DNA from: CAYLQD01 sp043819695
Lineage (GTDB): Bacteria; Planctomycetota; PUPC01
Assembly: GCA_043819695.1 (NCBI GenBank)
Contig: JBDREM010000321.1
Span: 1-10,613 of the forward strand
DNA: 10,613 bases
Direction of reading: 5' to 3'
In this document: positions 1 through 6,343 of the stretch, piece by piece
How positions within the stretch are numbered: the stretch's first letter is position 1
How the letters are laid out: the number at the start of each line of letters is the position of its first letter
Program-made: the position numbers and the translations under genes
Notes under the pieces: generated by a model
Databases searched by the model: none
Told to the model about the DNA's origin: nothing
Seen by the model: the letters and a program-made list of their open reading frames with translations, nothing else

Positions 1-30
1 CAAGTTCACCGAATCTCTCCGAGGGACACG

Positions 31-1209
31 ATGACTGACCACATCACCCAAGACGTGCCCGTCCGCCGCGTGACGGACGGCCCGGCGTCGCACTTCTTCG
101 GCTACTACGAGAAGACGCCGTGGGACGCGACCGGCCGATTCCTGCTCGCACTCGAGGTGGACTGCGAAGGCCGGCCCAACACGGGCGACGACGTCGCCCG
201 CGTCTGCCTGATCGACCTCGACGTCGACAACCAACGCCAGGTCATCGGCGAGACGCGGGCGTGGTGCTGGCAGCAGGGCTGCATGCTCCGATGGCTGCCG
301 TCGCACCCGAAGGACCGCATCATCCACAACGCCCGCGACGGCGCCCGGCCGATGTCGGTCGTCGCCGACGTGCGGACGGGCGACACCTATCGCCTGCCGC
401 TCCCGGTCTACGCAGTCAGCCCCGATGGCCGCTGGGCGGTGACGACGAACTTCGCCCGCATCAATCGCACGCGGCCGGGCTACGGCTATCGCGGCGTGCC
501 CGATCCCGGCGAGGGCGACCTCTGTCCAGACGACGACGGCGTGACGTGGATGGATCTCCGCTCGGGCGAGCACAGGATGATCGCGACGTTCGCCGGGATC
601 GCCGCGCTCGCGCCGAACCCGGCGGCCGACGGAGCCGAGCACTGGGTCAACCATCTCCAGATCAACCCCGACGGCTCGCGGGTCGCACTGCTGCATCGCT
701 GGCGGACGCCCGGCACCTCGGGCCTGAACTCGCGGCTCGTGACGATGGGGCCCGACGGCTCCGAGCCGCGGCTTCTGGCTCACAGCTCCGCGTTCTCGCA
801 CTACGACTGGCTAGACACCGACCGCATCTTCGCGTGGTCGCGGCATCCGGACGCTGAGGCCGACAGCTTCGTGCTCATCGCCGACGGCTCCGGCGAGGCG
901 GACGTCGTCGCGCCCCGGCTGCTGACGAAGAACGGGCATTGCAGCTTCTCGCCCGACCGGCGGTGGCTGCTGACCGACACGTATCCCGACGCCGACCGGC
1001 AGCAGACGCTGATCCTCTACCGGTGGCCCGGCGGCCCGCGGGTCGACATCGGCCGCTTCTATCTGCCGCCCGAGCTGAAGGGTGAGTTCCGCTGCGACCT
1101 GCATCCGCGCTGGGACCGCGACGGGACGCAGGTCTGCATCGATTCCGCGCACGAGGGCACGCGGCAGGTCTACGTGCTCGATGTGAGCGAGATAGTCAGC
1201 GGCTGGTGA
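31..1209 (+). CDS. TolB/oligogalacturonate-lyase-like beta-propeller protein
   Basis: A 392-residue soluble protein with no signal peptide or membrane segment. It shows repeated propeller-blade motifs: SPDGRW near 130-135, HLQINPDGS at 208-216, FSHYDW at 255-260, NGHCSFSPDRRW at 301-312 and DLHPRWDRDG at 356-365. Four histidines (H208, H257, H303, H358), each next to a blade motif, recall the metal-binding histidines of oligogalacturonate lyases (Pectate_lyase22 family). The N-terminal FGYYEKTPWD motif (23-32) is strongly patterned. The family suggests a cytoplasmic polysaccharide-related role, but the catalytic activity is not shown here; it could be a non-enzymatic propeller. The ATG at 31 is supported by GAGGG at 21-25, five bases upstream. 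No co-directional partner follows within the window. Confidence 0.8.
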   Translation: MTDHITQDVPVRRVTDGPASHFFGYYEKTPWDATGRFLLALEVDCEGRPNTGDDVARVCLIDLDVDNQRQVIGETRAWCWQQGCMLRWLPSHPKDRIIHNARDGARPMSVVADVRTGDTYRLPLPVYAVSPDGRWAVTTNFARINRTRPGYGYRGVPDPGEGDLCPDDDGVTWMDLRSGEHRMIATFAGIAALAPNPAADGAEHWVNHLQINPDGSRVALLHRWRTPGTSGLNSRLVTMGPDGSEPRLLAHSSAFSHYDWLDTDRIFAWSRHPDAEADSFVLIADGSGEADVVAPRLLTKNGHCSFSPDRRWLLTDTYPDADRQQTLILYRWPGGPRVDIGRFYLPPELKGEFRCDLHPRWDRDGTQVCIDSAHEGTRQVYVLDVSEIVSGW

Positions 1210-1268
1210 CGGTGGCGGGCGGGTGGTAAGGGCTGATATTCTGATCTCGGGGGCTCACCCGCGGCAGA

Positions 1269-1314
1269 TCGTACTCGCCCTCCTCGTCCTCGTCGTCGGT
1301 CGTTTCGAGTACGA
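1269..1314. repeat. Inverted repeat in GTACGAG-type low-complexity DNA
   Basis: The arms TCGTACTCG (1269-1277) and CGAGTACGA (1306-1314) are perfectly complementary over 9 bases around a 28-base loop rich in TCCTCG/TCGTCG units. A related purine-rich stretch (gagcgggagcaaag, acgagcaagagcgg) follows near 1387-1420. Function unknown; it may be simple-sequence DNA rather than a defined element. Confidence 0.4.
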
Positions 1315-1727
1315 GGACGATCTCTGGAGCGGGGGTCATTCGCCGGTGCGAAGGTTCCCCGTGTTCAGCGTATCGGCTCGGGAGTGAGAGCGGGAGCAAA
1401 GATTACGAGCAAGAGCGGTGAAAAAAAGGGGCCTCCGCCTCGGCCGTGGGGAAGACTTATTTTGGAACCCTTGAATTCACGTGGGCGCCACATGACAGTT
1501 TCGCAAATCCCGCGGCCGCGAACGGCCGGAGGCGTGTGCTAGCCTGTCAAAGCGAGGCTCCCTCGCGTGGGCATCGGTTCAAAATAATTGGCGCTTCCGT
1601 CACGCACCGCGCAGAGGCACCTTGGTGCTGCACTCAATAGTGTAGCGCCTGCGCGCGAGATTTTCAAACGCGATTACAAAATTCTCCGGGGCGCGCGGCG
1701 AAGCCTAACACGACAACGCTAGAAATT

Positions 1728-1874
1728 AACCGCCGAGGTCGCGGAGATCGCAGAGAACAATCGAAAAACAAAGAAGTTGTACGACCCGCAGGAAGTGTGC
1801 CCGGTGTGTCGGCGGGCGCTTTCGGCGCATTTCATAATGTCTTTGCTCTGCGTACTTTGCGTCCTCTGCGGTGA
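1728..1874. repeat. Inverted repeat, ~30-bp imperfect arms (dispersed-repeat type)
   Basis: The left arm at 1728-1757 reads AACCGCCGAGGTCGCGGAGA then TCGCAGAGAA. The right arm at 1845-1874 is, on the opposite strand, TTCACCGCAGAGGACGCAAA then GTACGCAGAG. Both follow the pattern accGC(C/A)GAGG-cGc-GA-a-CGCAGAG, so they are diverged inverted copies about 87 bases apart. The interior has a GCCCG/CGGGC hairpin (1798-1816). From memory, CGCAGAG/CTCTGCG strings of this type recur in many environmental bacterial genomes, including planctomycetes. The element ends 20 bases from the reductase stop codon and may serve as a transcription barrier between convergent genes; that role is inferred. Confidence 0.6.
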
Positions 1875-1893
1875 AGAAAACAGCGTTGTAGTG

Positions 1894-3012
1894 CTAACCC
1901 AGCTTGGCGTGGGCCTCTTTGAGCTGCTCGCGAATATCGAGCTTCTGGGGGCACTTCTCTTCGCATTTGCCGCACTCGGTGCACGCGTCGGCCGTCTGGT
2001 TCCGGTCCTCGGCGCCCTTGGGGATCCTCGCGTACGCCTTGCGGGCGTGGTCCCACAGGCCGTACACCTTGGCCATCGCGTACGCGCCAAGCACACCGGG
2101 AATGTTAACCGACGCCGCCTCGCACGGCATGCAGTAGCCGCAGCCGGTGCAGTAGAGCTTTGCCATCTCGCGCAGCCGCTCGGCGTGCTCGCGGATCGCG
2201 GCGCGGTCGCTCTCGGAGAGCGTCGATTCGTCGCTGGCGGTCACGATGTTCTCCTCGACGTGCTGCATCGTGCTCATGCCCGAGAGCGCGATCGACACGT
2301 TCGGGTTGGCGAGGACGAACCGCAGGGCGAGCTCGGGCACGCGCTTGATGCCGGGGACGAGCGATTCGAGGACGTCGCTGGTCGCGCCCAGGCGGCCGCC
2401 GCCAACCGGGCCCATCACGACGACGCCGATGCCCTTCTCGTGCGCGTGGGCGATGCCCTCCTCGAGCTACCGGTCGAGAAGGTTGTACTGGAGCGTGATG
2501 ACCTCGGGGTAGCCGGCGTCGACGAGCTTCATCAGGCTGTCGTTCTTGTCGTGGAACGACGTGCAGATGTGGCGAATGAGGCCCTGATCGCGGGCCTTGA
2601 TCATCCACTTGCCCACGCGCGGCTCGACGTTTTCGACGTACCTCTTCCAGTTGATCCCGTGATGGTTGTAGATGTCGATGTAGTCGACCTGGAGCCGCTC
2701 GAGCGAATCCTCGAGATGCCTCCACCACACGGCCTCGTCCTCGCCGTAGTCGTGGTTCTTTGTCGAGACGACGATCTTGTCGCGCCAGCCCTTGAGCGCG
2801 TCGCCGACGGCGCACTGCGAGTCGCTGTTGCAGTATCCGACGGCGCTGTCGATATAGTTGACGCCGGCCTCGAACGCGCGGTGGATCATCGGGACCGCCA
2901 AGTCGCGGTCGACCTTCGCGTCGTTGCCCTCGCCCTTCATCGGCAGGCGCATCGCGCCGAAGCCAAGTTGCGAGACCTCAAGCCCCGTGCTGCCCAATTG
3001 GCGATAGATCAT
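1894..3012 (-). pseudogene. Ferredoxin-type aldo/keto reductase, interrupted by in-frame TAG
   Basis: Reading the - strand from ATG 3012 gives one frame of 372 codons plus stop, broken only by TAG at codon 182. The N-terminal part is a (beta/alpha)8 aldo/keto reductase with the tetrad candidates D55 and Y60 (DSAVGY), K85 (VVSTKNH) and H118 (YNHHG). After the stop the frame continues as LEEGIAHAHEKGIGVVV and MGPVGGGRLG, then a C-terminal 4Fe-4S region with CTGCGYCMPC and CTECGKCEEKCP. Members of this family are oxidoreductases with iron-sulfur clusters; the substrate is unknown. ATG 3012 is chosen because AGGAGG at 3021-3026 lies 8 bases upstream; a TTG at 3018 would be only 2 bases away. The natural stop is also TAG. 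The gene originally followed the UroD-family gene directly. It is either truncated and inactive, or the TAG is an assembly error. Confidence 0.85.
2467..2469 (-). other. Premature in-frame amber codon
   Basis: On the - strand the reading is CTC GAC CGG TAG CTC GAG GAG GGC, that is LDR-stop-LEEG. The frame is the same on both sides (3018 minus 2418 is divisible by 3), so this is a nonsense codon and not a frameshift. In related reductases I recall serine at this position (LLDRSLEEG-like), so TCG to TAG is the likely single-base change. Confidence 0.85.
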
Positions 3013-3020
3013 CCGCAAAA

Positions 3021-3026
3021 CCTCCT
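3021..3026 (-). promoter_or_regulatory. Ribosome binding site of the reductase, overlapping the displaced UroD stop
   Basis: On the - strand the displaced UroD tail ends CGA TAA and runs directly into AGGAGG, giving TAAAGGAGG, 8 bases before ATG 3012. This tight join indicates that the UroD-family gene and the reductase were once adjacent in one transcript. Confidence 0.75.
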
Positions 3027-3126
3027 TTATCGATATGTCCCGATTTCGAGCCCGCGCTCGACGAAGAACTTGTAGGTATCATACTCGACGCTGTCGGGAA
3101 TGCTAGGGTCACTGTGAAGAACGTAT
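3027..3126 (-). repeat. Direct repeat copy A: displaced 3' end of UroD-family gene
   Basis: This matches 4998-5097 with 6 mismatches in 100; five lie in the last 21 positions, and 3027-3105 has only one. Read on the - strand it encodes YVLHSDPSIPDSVEYDTY then KFFVERGLEIGTYR and TAA. The differences from copy B change five codons: three are synonymous, one is I to V, and one is H to P at the SDHSIP motif. That pattern suggests divergence as coding sequence before duplication. The frame is open upstream to ATG 3197, giving a 56-codon chimeric frame with no visible start signal. Confidence 0.9.
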
Positions 3127-3191
3127 ACTTGCCTGATCAGGAACATATCCAAATCGCGCTCTTCTCTTGACGCTATGCGAGTTGCTTGGGC

Positions 3192-3221
3192 TTGCATGAA
3201 GGCTCCGCCGGTTGCTAGAAT
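3192..3221 (+). promoter_or_regulatory. Possible promoter of the cassette
   Basis: TTGCAT (3192-3197) and TAGAAT (3216-3221) are separated by 18 bases. The -10 matches the sigma-70 consensus at five of six positions and the -35 at three of six. It would start transcription near 3228, about 75 bases before the ATPase ATG. It is placed inside the cassette, so the pair could be expressed independently of the insertion site. Tentative. Confidence 0.35.
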
Positions 3222-3228
3222 ACTGCTA

Positions 3229-3258
3229 TGTAACGGAAGCAGAGAACTGTAACGTTAC
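3229..3258 (+). promoter_or_regulatory. Possible operator: repeated TGTAACG and palindrome GTAACGTTAC
   Basis: TGTAACG occurs at 3229-3235 and again at 3248-3254, 19 bases apart and on about the same helix face. The second copy lies in the perfect 10-base palindrome GTAACGTTAC (3249-3258). Both fall just downstream of the candidate promoter, where a repressor could act. A separate perfect palindrome, CCTGATCAGG, lies at 3132-3141 at the inner edge of repeat copy A. No regulator gene is seen in the cassette. Confidence 0.3.
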
Positions 3259-3301
3259 TCAAGCGGGTATCTGACGTGGCCCATTCAAGAGAGGCAATAA
3301 G

Positions 3302-4417
3302 ATGATTACTACTCTCTACGTGGACAACTTCCGTTGTCTGGTCAATTTCGAGGTGTCCCTGACGCCGTGCCAGTTGTGGCTCGGCGACAATGGGACGGGC
3401 AAGACCTCCGTCTTGGACGTGCTGCGGTCCCTTCAGCGTGTGATCGTAGGCAACCAGATAGAGGATATCTTCTCGTCAGATGACCTGACCGCTTGGCAAA
3501 CAAAACAAGTGCAGACCTTCCGCGTGGCGATGAAGAGCAGCGGCGACCTTTACGAATACGAACTGCTTGTCGATCACGATCACGACAAGGAGAACAGGCG
3601 TTGCCGCATACAGAGAGAACGGCTCACGTGGAACGGGGAAGATTTCTACCGGTTCGACGGCCATGAGGCTCACTTGTTCCGCGTCAACTATCAAACCGGC
3701 GTTGCCGAGGAGGGAACCAGCTTCAATGCTGACTGGAGCCGCTCGCTCATCCCCAGCATAGCCGAACGTGATGAGAGTAGGCCGCTGGTCCGGTTTCGGA
3801 ACTATGTTGCTTGCTGGCTGATCGTCCAGCCCATCCCCTCCACCATGAGACCACTCGCGGAAACTGAGAGTCATTCGCTGGCGCGAGATGCTGGAAATTT
3901 CGCCGACTGGTATCGCCATCTCCATCAAGAAGAGTCTGACGTCGGATTCGAGGCACGGAAAGACTTGATGGAAGTCCTCGCCGGTTTTCAGTCACTTGAC
4001 CTGAAGGAGGCCGGCGACGCTCGCCGGCTCGTCGCGAAGTTCCGCGCGGAGGGCCAGGACTTCCTGGTGACATTCGGCCGGCTCTCGGACGGGCAGCGGC
4101 AGTTGATCCTCCTGTACGTCATCTTGAACGCTCTGAAGAAGAGCTACTCCGTGCTCTTCATCGACGAACCGGACAACTTCGTGTCTCTTCGCGAGATCCA
4201 ACCATGGGCCCTGGGGATACGGGATGCCTGCTCTGAGAGGGAAGGACGGCAAGCCATTGTCGTCTCGCACCATCCGGAAATCGTCAACACACTCACTGAC
4301 GGCTCTGAGCTGTGGTTCCATCGTCCCGATGGCAGCCACTCGCAGGTTAAGCCTTACCCCGTGCACGAAGGACTCACCGCGGCTGAGACACTCGCCAGGG
4401 GCTGGGACGATGGGTAA
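3302..4417 (+). CDS. AAA/ABC-type ATPase of a candidate defence pair
   Basis: A 371-residue ATPase of the SMC/RecF/OLD-like group (AAA_15/AAA_21 type). It opens with MITTLYVDNFRCL, typical of this group, and has a Walker A GDNGTGKT at 28-35, an ABC signature LSDGQ at 261-265, a Walker B VLFIDEPD at 284-291 with catalytic E289, and a switch-histidine motif VVSHHPEIVN at 320-329. The middle part (about 60-250) lacks a long coiled coil and any fused nuclease domain, so catalysis on nucleic acid would have to come from a partner. The next gene overlaps its end by 8 bases. In PARIS (AriA), RloA/AbiL-like and OLD systems such ATPases sense invaders and control an effector; that role is inferred here. 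GAGG at 3291-3294 supports the ATG at 3302. Confidence 0.85.
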   Translation: MITTLYVDNFRCLVNFEVSLTPCQLWLGDNGTGKTSVLDVLRSLQRVIVGNQIEDIFSSDDLTAWQTKQVQTFRVAMKSSGDLYEYELLVDHDHDKENRRCRIQRERLTWNGEDFYRFDGHEAHLFRVNYQTGVAEEGTSFNADWSRSLIPSIAERDESRPLVRFRNYVACWLIVQPIPSTMRPLAETESHSLARDAGNFADWYRHLHQEESDVGFEARKDLMEVLAGFQSLDLKEAGDARRLVAKFRAEGQDFLVTFGRLSDGQRQLILLYVILNALKKSYSVLFIDEPDNFVSLREIQPWALGIRDACSEREGRQAIVVSHHPEIVNTLTDGSELWFHRPDGSHSQVKPYPVHEGLTAAETLARGWDDG

Positions 4418-4985
4418 GGCATCACAAATCATTATCCTCTGTGAGGACAAACTTCACGCCGTCGTGGTACGCAGATTTCTAGTCTCCTGGGGCGTCAATC
4501 ACCGTGTTATCCGCTTGGAAGCCGGTCCCCGAAACGGCTCCGGCGGCTCGGGCGACCAGTATGTGCGCGGCAGATACCCACGGTTCCTGGAAGCTCACCG
4601 GTCCCGAGCGGCCAGGGCCGCCACAGCGCTGATCGTTGTGATCGACGCGGACACGCGCACCGTTCAGAACCGCCAACGACAACTCGACCGCGCCTGCGAG
4701 GAAGCCGACAACATCCAGGCTCGGCAACCCCACGACGCGGTTGCACACATCATTCCCAAGCGGAACATCGAGACCTGGCTGACCTACCTTGACGGCGAGA
4801 ATGTCAACGAGGATGATGACTACTCTGGCCGGCGTTCTTTCCGGAGGCAGGAGTCGGCCTGCCACTCTCTCGTCGACAAGTTGGCGGAGCAGTGCAAGAA
4901 CCACGAGGACCCCGGCGATCGTCCTGCCGCTCTGACGACCGCCTGCGAGGAGTTCGACCGTATCCGCCCCATCCTGCGAAACTGA
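4410..4985 (+). CDS. Small TOPRIM-like protein, candidate effector of the ATPase pair
   Basis: A 191-residue protein I do not recognise as a named family. Its pattern suggests a TOPRIM-type fold: a beta strand ending in an acidic residue (IIILCEDK, E12) before a helix (VVVRRFL), then a hydrophobic strand with an acidic pair (ALIVVIDADT, D79 and D81), then a distinctive PKRNIETWLTYL at 116-127 and a charged, helical C-terminus. This resembles, at motif level only, the small TOPRIM/RloB/DUF4276/DUF4435 partners of defence ATPases. ATG 4410 is chosen because it overlaps the ATPase stop (TAA 4415-4417) by 8 bases, implying translational coupling; the frame is open further upstream only inside the ATPase gene. 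Expected role: nuclease or toxin released or activated by the ATPase. It ends 12 bases before the copy B repeat. Confidence 0.75.
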   Translation: MGKASQIIILCEDKLHAVVVRRFLVSWGVNHRVIRLEAGPRNGSGGSGDQYVRGRYPRFLEAHRSRAARAATALIVVIDADTRTVQNRQRQLDRACEEADNIQARQPHDAVAHIIPKRNIETWLTYLDGENVNEDDDYSGRRSFRRQESACHSLVDKLAEQCKNHEDPGDRPAALTTACEEFDRIRPILRN

Positions 4986-4997
4986 GGCGCGTCTCCC

Positions 4998-5097
4998 TTA
5001 TCGATATGTCCCGATTTCGAGCCCGCGCTCGACGAAGAACTTGTACGTATCATACTCGACGCTGTCGGGAATGCTATGGTCGCTGTGCAGGATGTAT
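4998..5097 (-). repeat. Direct repeat copy B: 3' end of intact UroD-family gene
   Basis: This is the partner of 3027-3126 at an offset of 1971 bases. It forms the last 32 codons and the TAA of the intact gene (residues 330-361). Immediately after the stop, the - strand reads GGGAGACGCG rather than the AGGAGG of the reductase, so this copy is followed by cassette DNA. If the cassette integrated here, this end was supplied by the cassette. Confidence 0.9.
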
Positions 5098-6083
5098 CCG
5101 CTGCCCTCCATCGCGACGGGCAGTTTCTTCTGAAGCTCGGCCTCGACGATCGCCTTGTCGTTCGTCTCGAGCGTGCGAATGTCCATCCCGCCGTAGAACG
5201 CGATCCGGTCGCCGTACTTCTTCTTCAGGTCGACGAGGTCCATCCCGGCCTTGACCTCCATCGCCTGGAGGCAGTCCATCCCCGCCTCGATCAGCCCGGG
5301 CACGAGTTCCATGATCCCGCCGCACGAGTGCACGATCACCGGCAGGCCGAGCGAGTGGGCGTAGTCGAAAGTCTTCTTGTGAGCCGGCCATACGATTTCC
5401 TTGTACATCGCGGGCGACATGAACGGCTTGTTCTTGAAGCCCATGTCCTCGTAGAAGAAAATGCCGTCGGGCGCGCCCTCCTCGGCGAATAGAATCTCGA
5501 ACAGGTTGACGATGAGGTCGGCGTAGACGTTGCACATGTCCTTGACCCAGTCTGGATTCATCGCCATGCCCATCAGCATGTATTCGTGGCCGCAGACGGG
5601 GTGCATGCACTCGAAGACATTGACGCCGCCCCACGTGAAGAACAGTTCCTTTTCGGCGGCGTTCTTCTTCGCGTCCCGGTAGCCCTCGAAGTTGATGCGG
5701 TCGCGGAAGCGGCCGGCGTTCGTCAGGTGCGGGCGGATATGCTCGTCCCAGCCGGCGCGGTCCTTCACGAGGAAGTCGACGTGCTCGGGCGTGCCGGCCT
5801 TGTTCTTCCACCATCGCAGGAGGGCGCCGTTCGCGTTGCGGACGAGCTTGTGCTCGTCGGTCTCCTCGACGATCTCCTCCTTGTAATCGAGGTCGGCGTG
5901 CATGGTGAGCCACCCGCCGCTGCGGAGGTCGTAGCCGAAGTGGTCGGCGAGGTTCTCCTCGGCGCCGAGGTGGCCCTCTTTGCGCCACTTCTCGATCGTC
6001 TGGCCCCAGGGCGAGCCCTGCAGGCCGACGCGGTCGACGGGCTCACGCTTGAGAATCCGCGTGATGCGTTCCTTGCTCGTCAT
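4998..6083 (-). CDS. UroD-family (corrinoid methyltransferase-like) protein
   Basis: A 361-residue TIM-barrel protein of the uroporphyrinogen decarboxylase family (PF01208). The HemE N-terminal signature (MRQAGR) is absent, so this is not a standard haem-pathway decarboxylase. It better fits the broad MtaA/CmuA-like group that handles methyl groups on corrinoids or thiols: VHSCGG at 251-256 provides H252 and C254 as candidate zinc ligands, followed by YGGMD at 297-301 and SDHSIP near 334-339. Its natural substrate is unknown. ATG 6083 is preferred over an upstream in-frame start (6107) because AGGAGA at 6091-6096 lies 7 bases ahead and the family's usual start (TSKERITRIL) begins there. It was originally followed by the aldo/keto reductase; a cassette now separates them. 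Its upstream region is built from AT-rich repeats, so its promoter may lie in or beyond them. Confidence 0.85.
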   Translation of the reverse strand: MTSKERITRILKREPVDRVGLQGSPWGQTIEKWRKEGHLGAEENLADHFGYDLRSGGWLTMHADLDYKEEIVEETDEHKLVRNANGALLRWWKNKAGTPEHVDFLVKDRAGWDEHIRPHLTNAGRFRDRINFEGYRDAKKNAAEKELFFTWGGVNVFECMHPVCGHEYMLMGMAMNPDWVKDMCNVYADLIVNLFEILFAEEGAPDGIFFYEDMGFKNKPFMSPAMYKEIVWPAHKKTFDYAHSLGLPVIVHSCGGIMELVPGLIEAGMDCLQAMEVKAGMDLVDLKKKYGDRIAFYGGMDIRTLETNDKAIVEAELQKKLPVAMEGSGYILHSDHSIPDSVEYDTYKFFVERGLEIGTYR

Positions 6084-6272
6084 CGATGAATCTCCTGAAA
6101 ATGCCAAAGGTCAAAGCCCAAATAACAAATGAAGACCAAAGGCGCAAGCCCCAACAGCCCAGTCTTCCGAACCCCTTGTGTCTTAGGCCTTGGCGCTTCC
6201 TTTATGTATTCCGATTTGGGCATTGGCGCCTCTACTGGTAACTGATCACTGGTCACTGCAACTTGGTCATTG

Positions 6273-6300
6273 GACCTTCATTTGTCATTTGAGCTTTGGG
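6273..6300 (+). repeat. Direct repeat flanking the IVP gene, 3' side
   Basis: It reads GACCTTCATTTGTCATTTGA then GCTTTGGG, and matches 6815-6841 apart from one substitution and one missing base. It lies 44 bases beyond the stop of the four-helix-bundle gene. Confidence 0.75.
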
Positions 6301-6343
6301 ATTTGGTACTGCCGCCAGTCGCTCGAGCTTTGGCCTTTGTCAT

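Larger units (their letters stand above)
1210..1893. other. Gene-free, repeat-rich intergenic region
   Basis: I see no convincing gene in these 684 bases. Short open frames here lack a ribosome binding site and recognisable protein character. The region holds several palindromes: arms at 1269-1277/1306-1314, a perfect 6-bp stem with a 3-base loop at 1552-1566 (GCGAGG ctc CCTCGC), a CACC-tt-GGTG hairpin near 1618-1627, and the larger inverted repeat at 1728-1874. None has a clear T-run, so I do not call a terminator. It looks like a landing zone for non-coding repeats between two convergent genes. Confidence 0.6.
3027..4997. mobile_element. 1971-bp two-gene cassette inserted at the 3' end of a UroD-family gene
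   Basis: Positions 3027-3126 and 4998-5097 are direct copies at a constant offset of 1971 bases. Everything between is foreign to the UroD-reductase gene pair: a 175-base leader, the ATPase gene, the overlapping TOPRIM-like gene, and 12 bases after its stop. Base composition is visibly less G+C-rich than in neighbouring genes. The arrangement resembles elements that integrate into the 3' end of a gene and carry a replacement end, so the target stays intact: the full UroD gene uses the copy at 4998, while the other copy sits displaced next to the reductase. No integrase, transposase or tRNA is present, so the cassette would have been moved in trans or be a deletion remnant of a larger island. 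Confidence 0.7.

Noticed and set aside
1196..1399. A 67-codon - strand frame with an acidic run (DDEDEEGEYD)
   Set aside because: The acidic run comes from simple TCCTCG/TCGTCG repeats; there is no ribosome binding site, and the frame overlaps the end of the upstream gene.
1446..1640. A 64-codon + strand frame
   Set aside because: It has a non-ATG start, no ribosome binding site and no protein-like pattern, and it spans small palindromes.
2418..2469. A frameshift splitting the reductase into two genes
   Set aside because: Both parts are in the same frame and the codons between them read through as expected family sequence; only a TAG interrupts.
1777..3075. A 432-codon open frame on the + strand
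   Set aside because: It is the antisense shadow of the aldo/keto reductase, whose catalytic and iron-sulfur motifs are on the - strand; this frame has no family character.
3027..5097. A tRNA-gene attachment site for the cassette
   Set aside because: No tRNA-like sequence is visible at either boundary; the duplicated sequence is protein-coding.
4998..6083. Haem-pathway uroporphyrinogen decarboxylase (HemE)
   Set aside because: The N-terminal MRQAGR-type signature of HemE is missing, while an HSCGG motif typical of the wider methyltransferase-like group is present.
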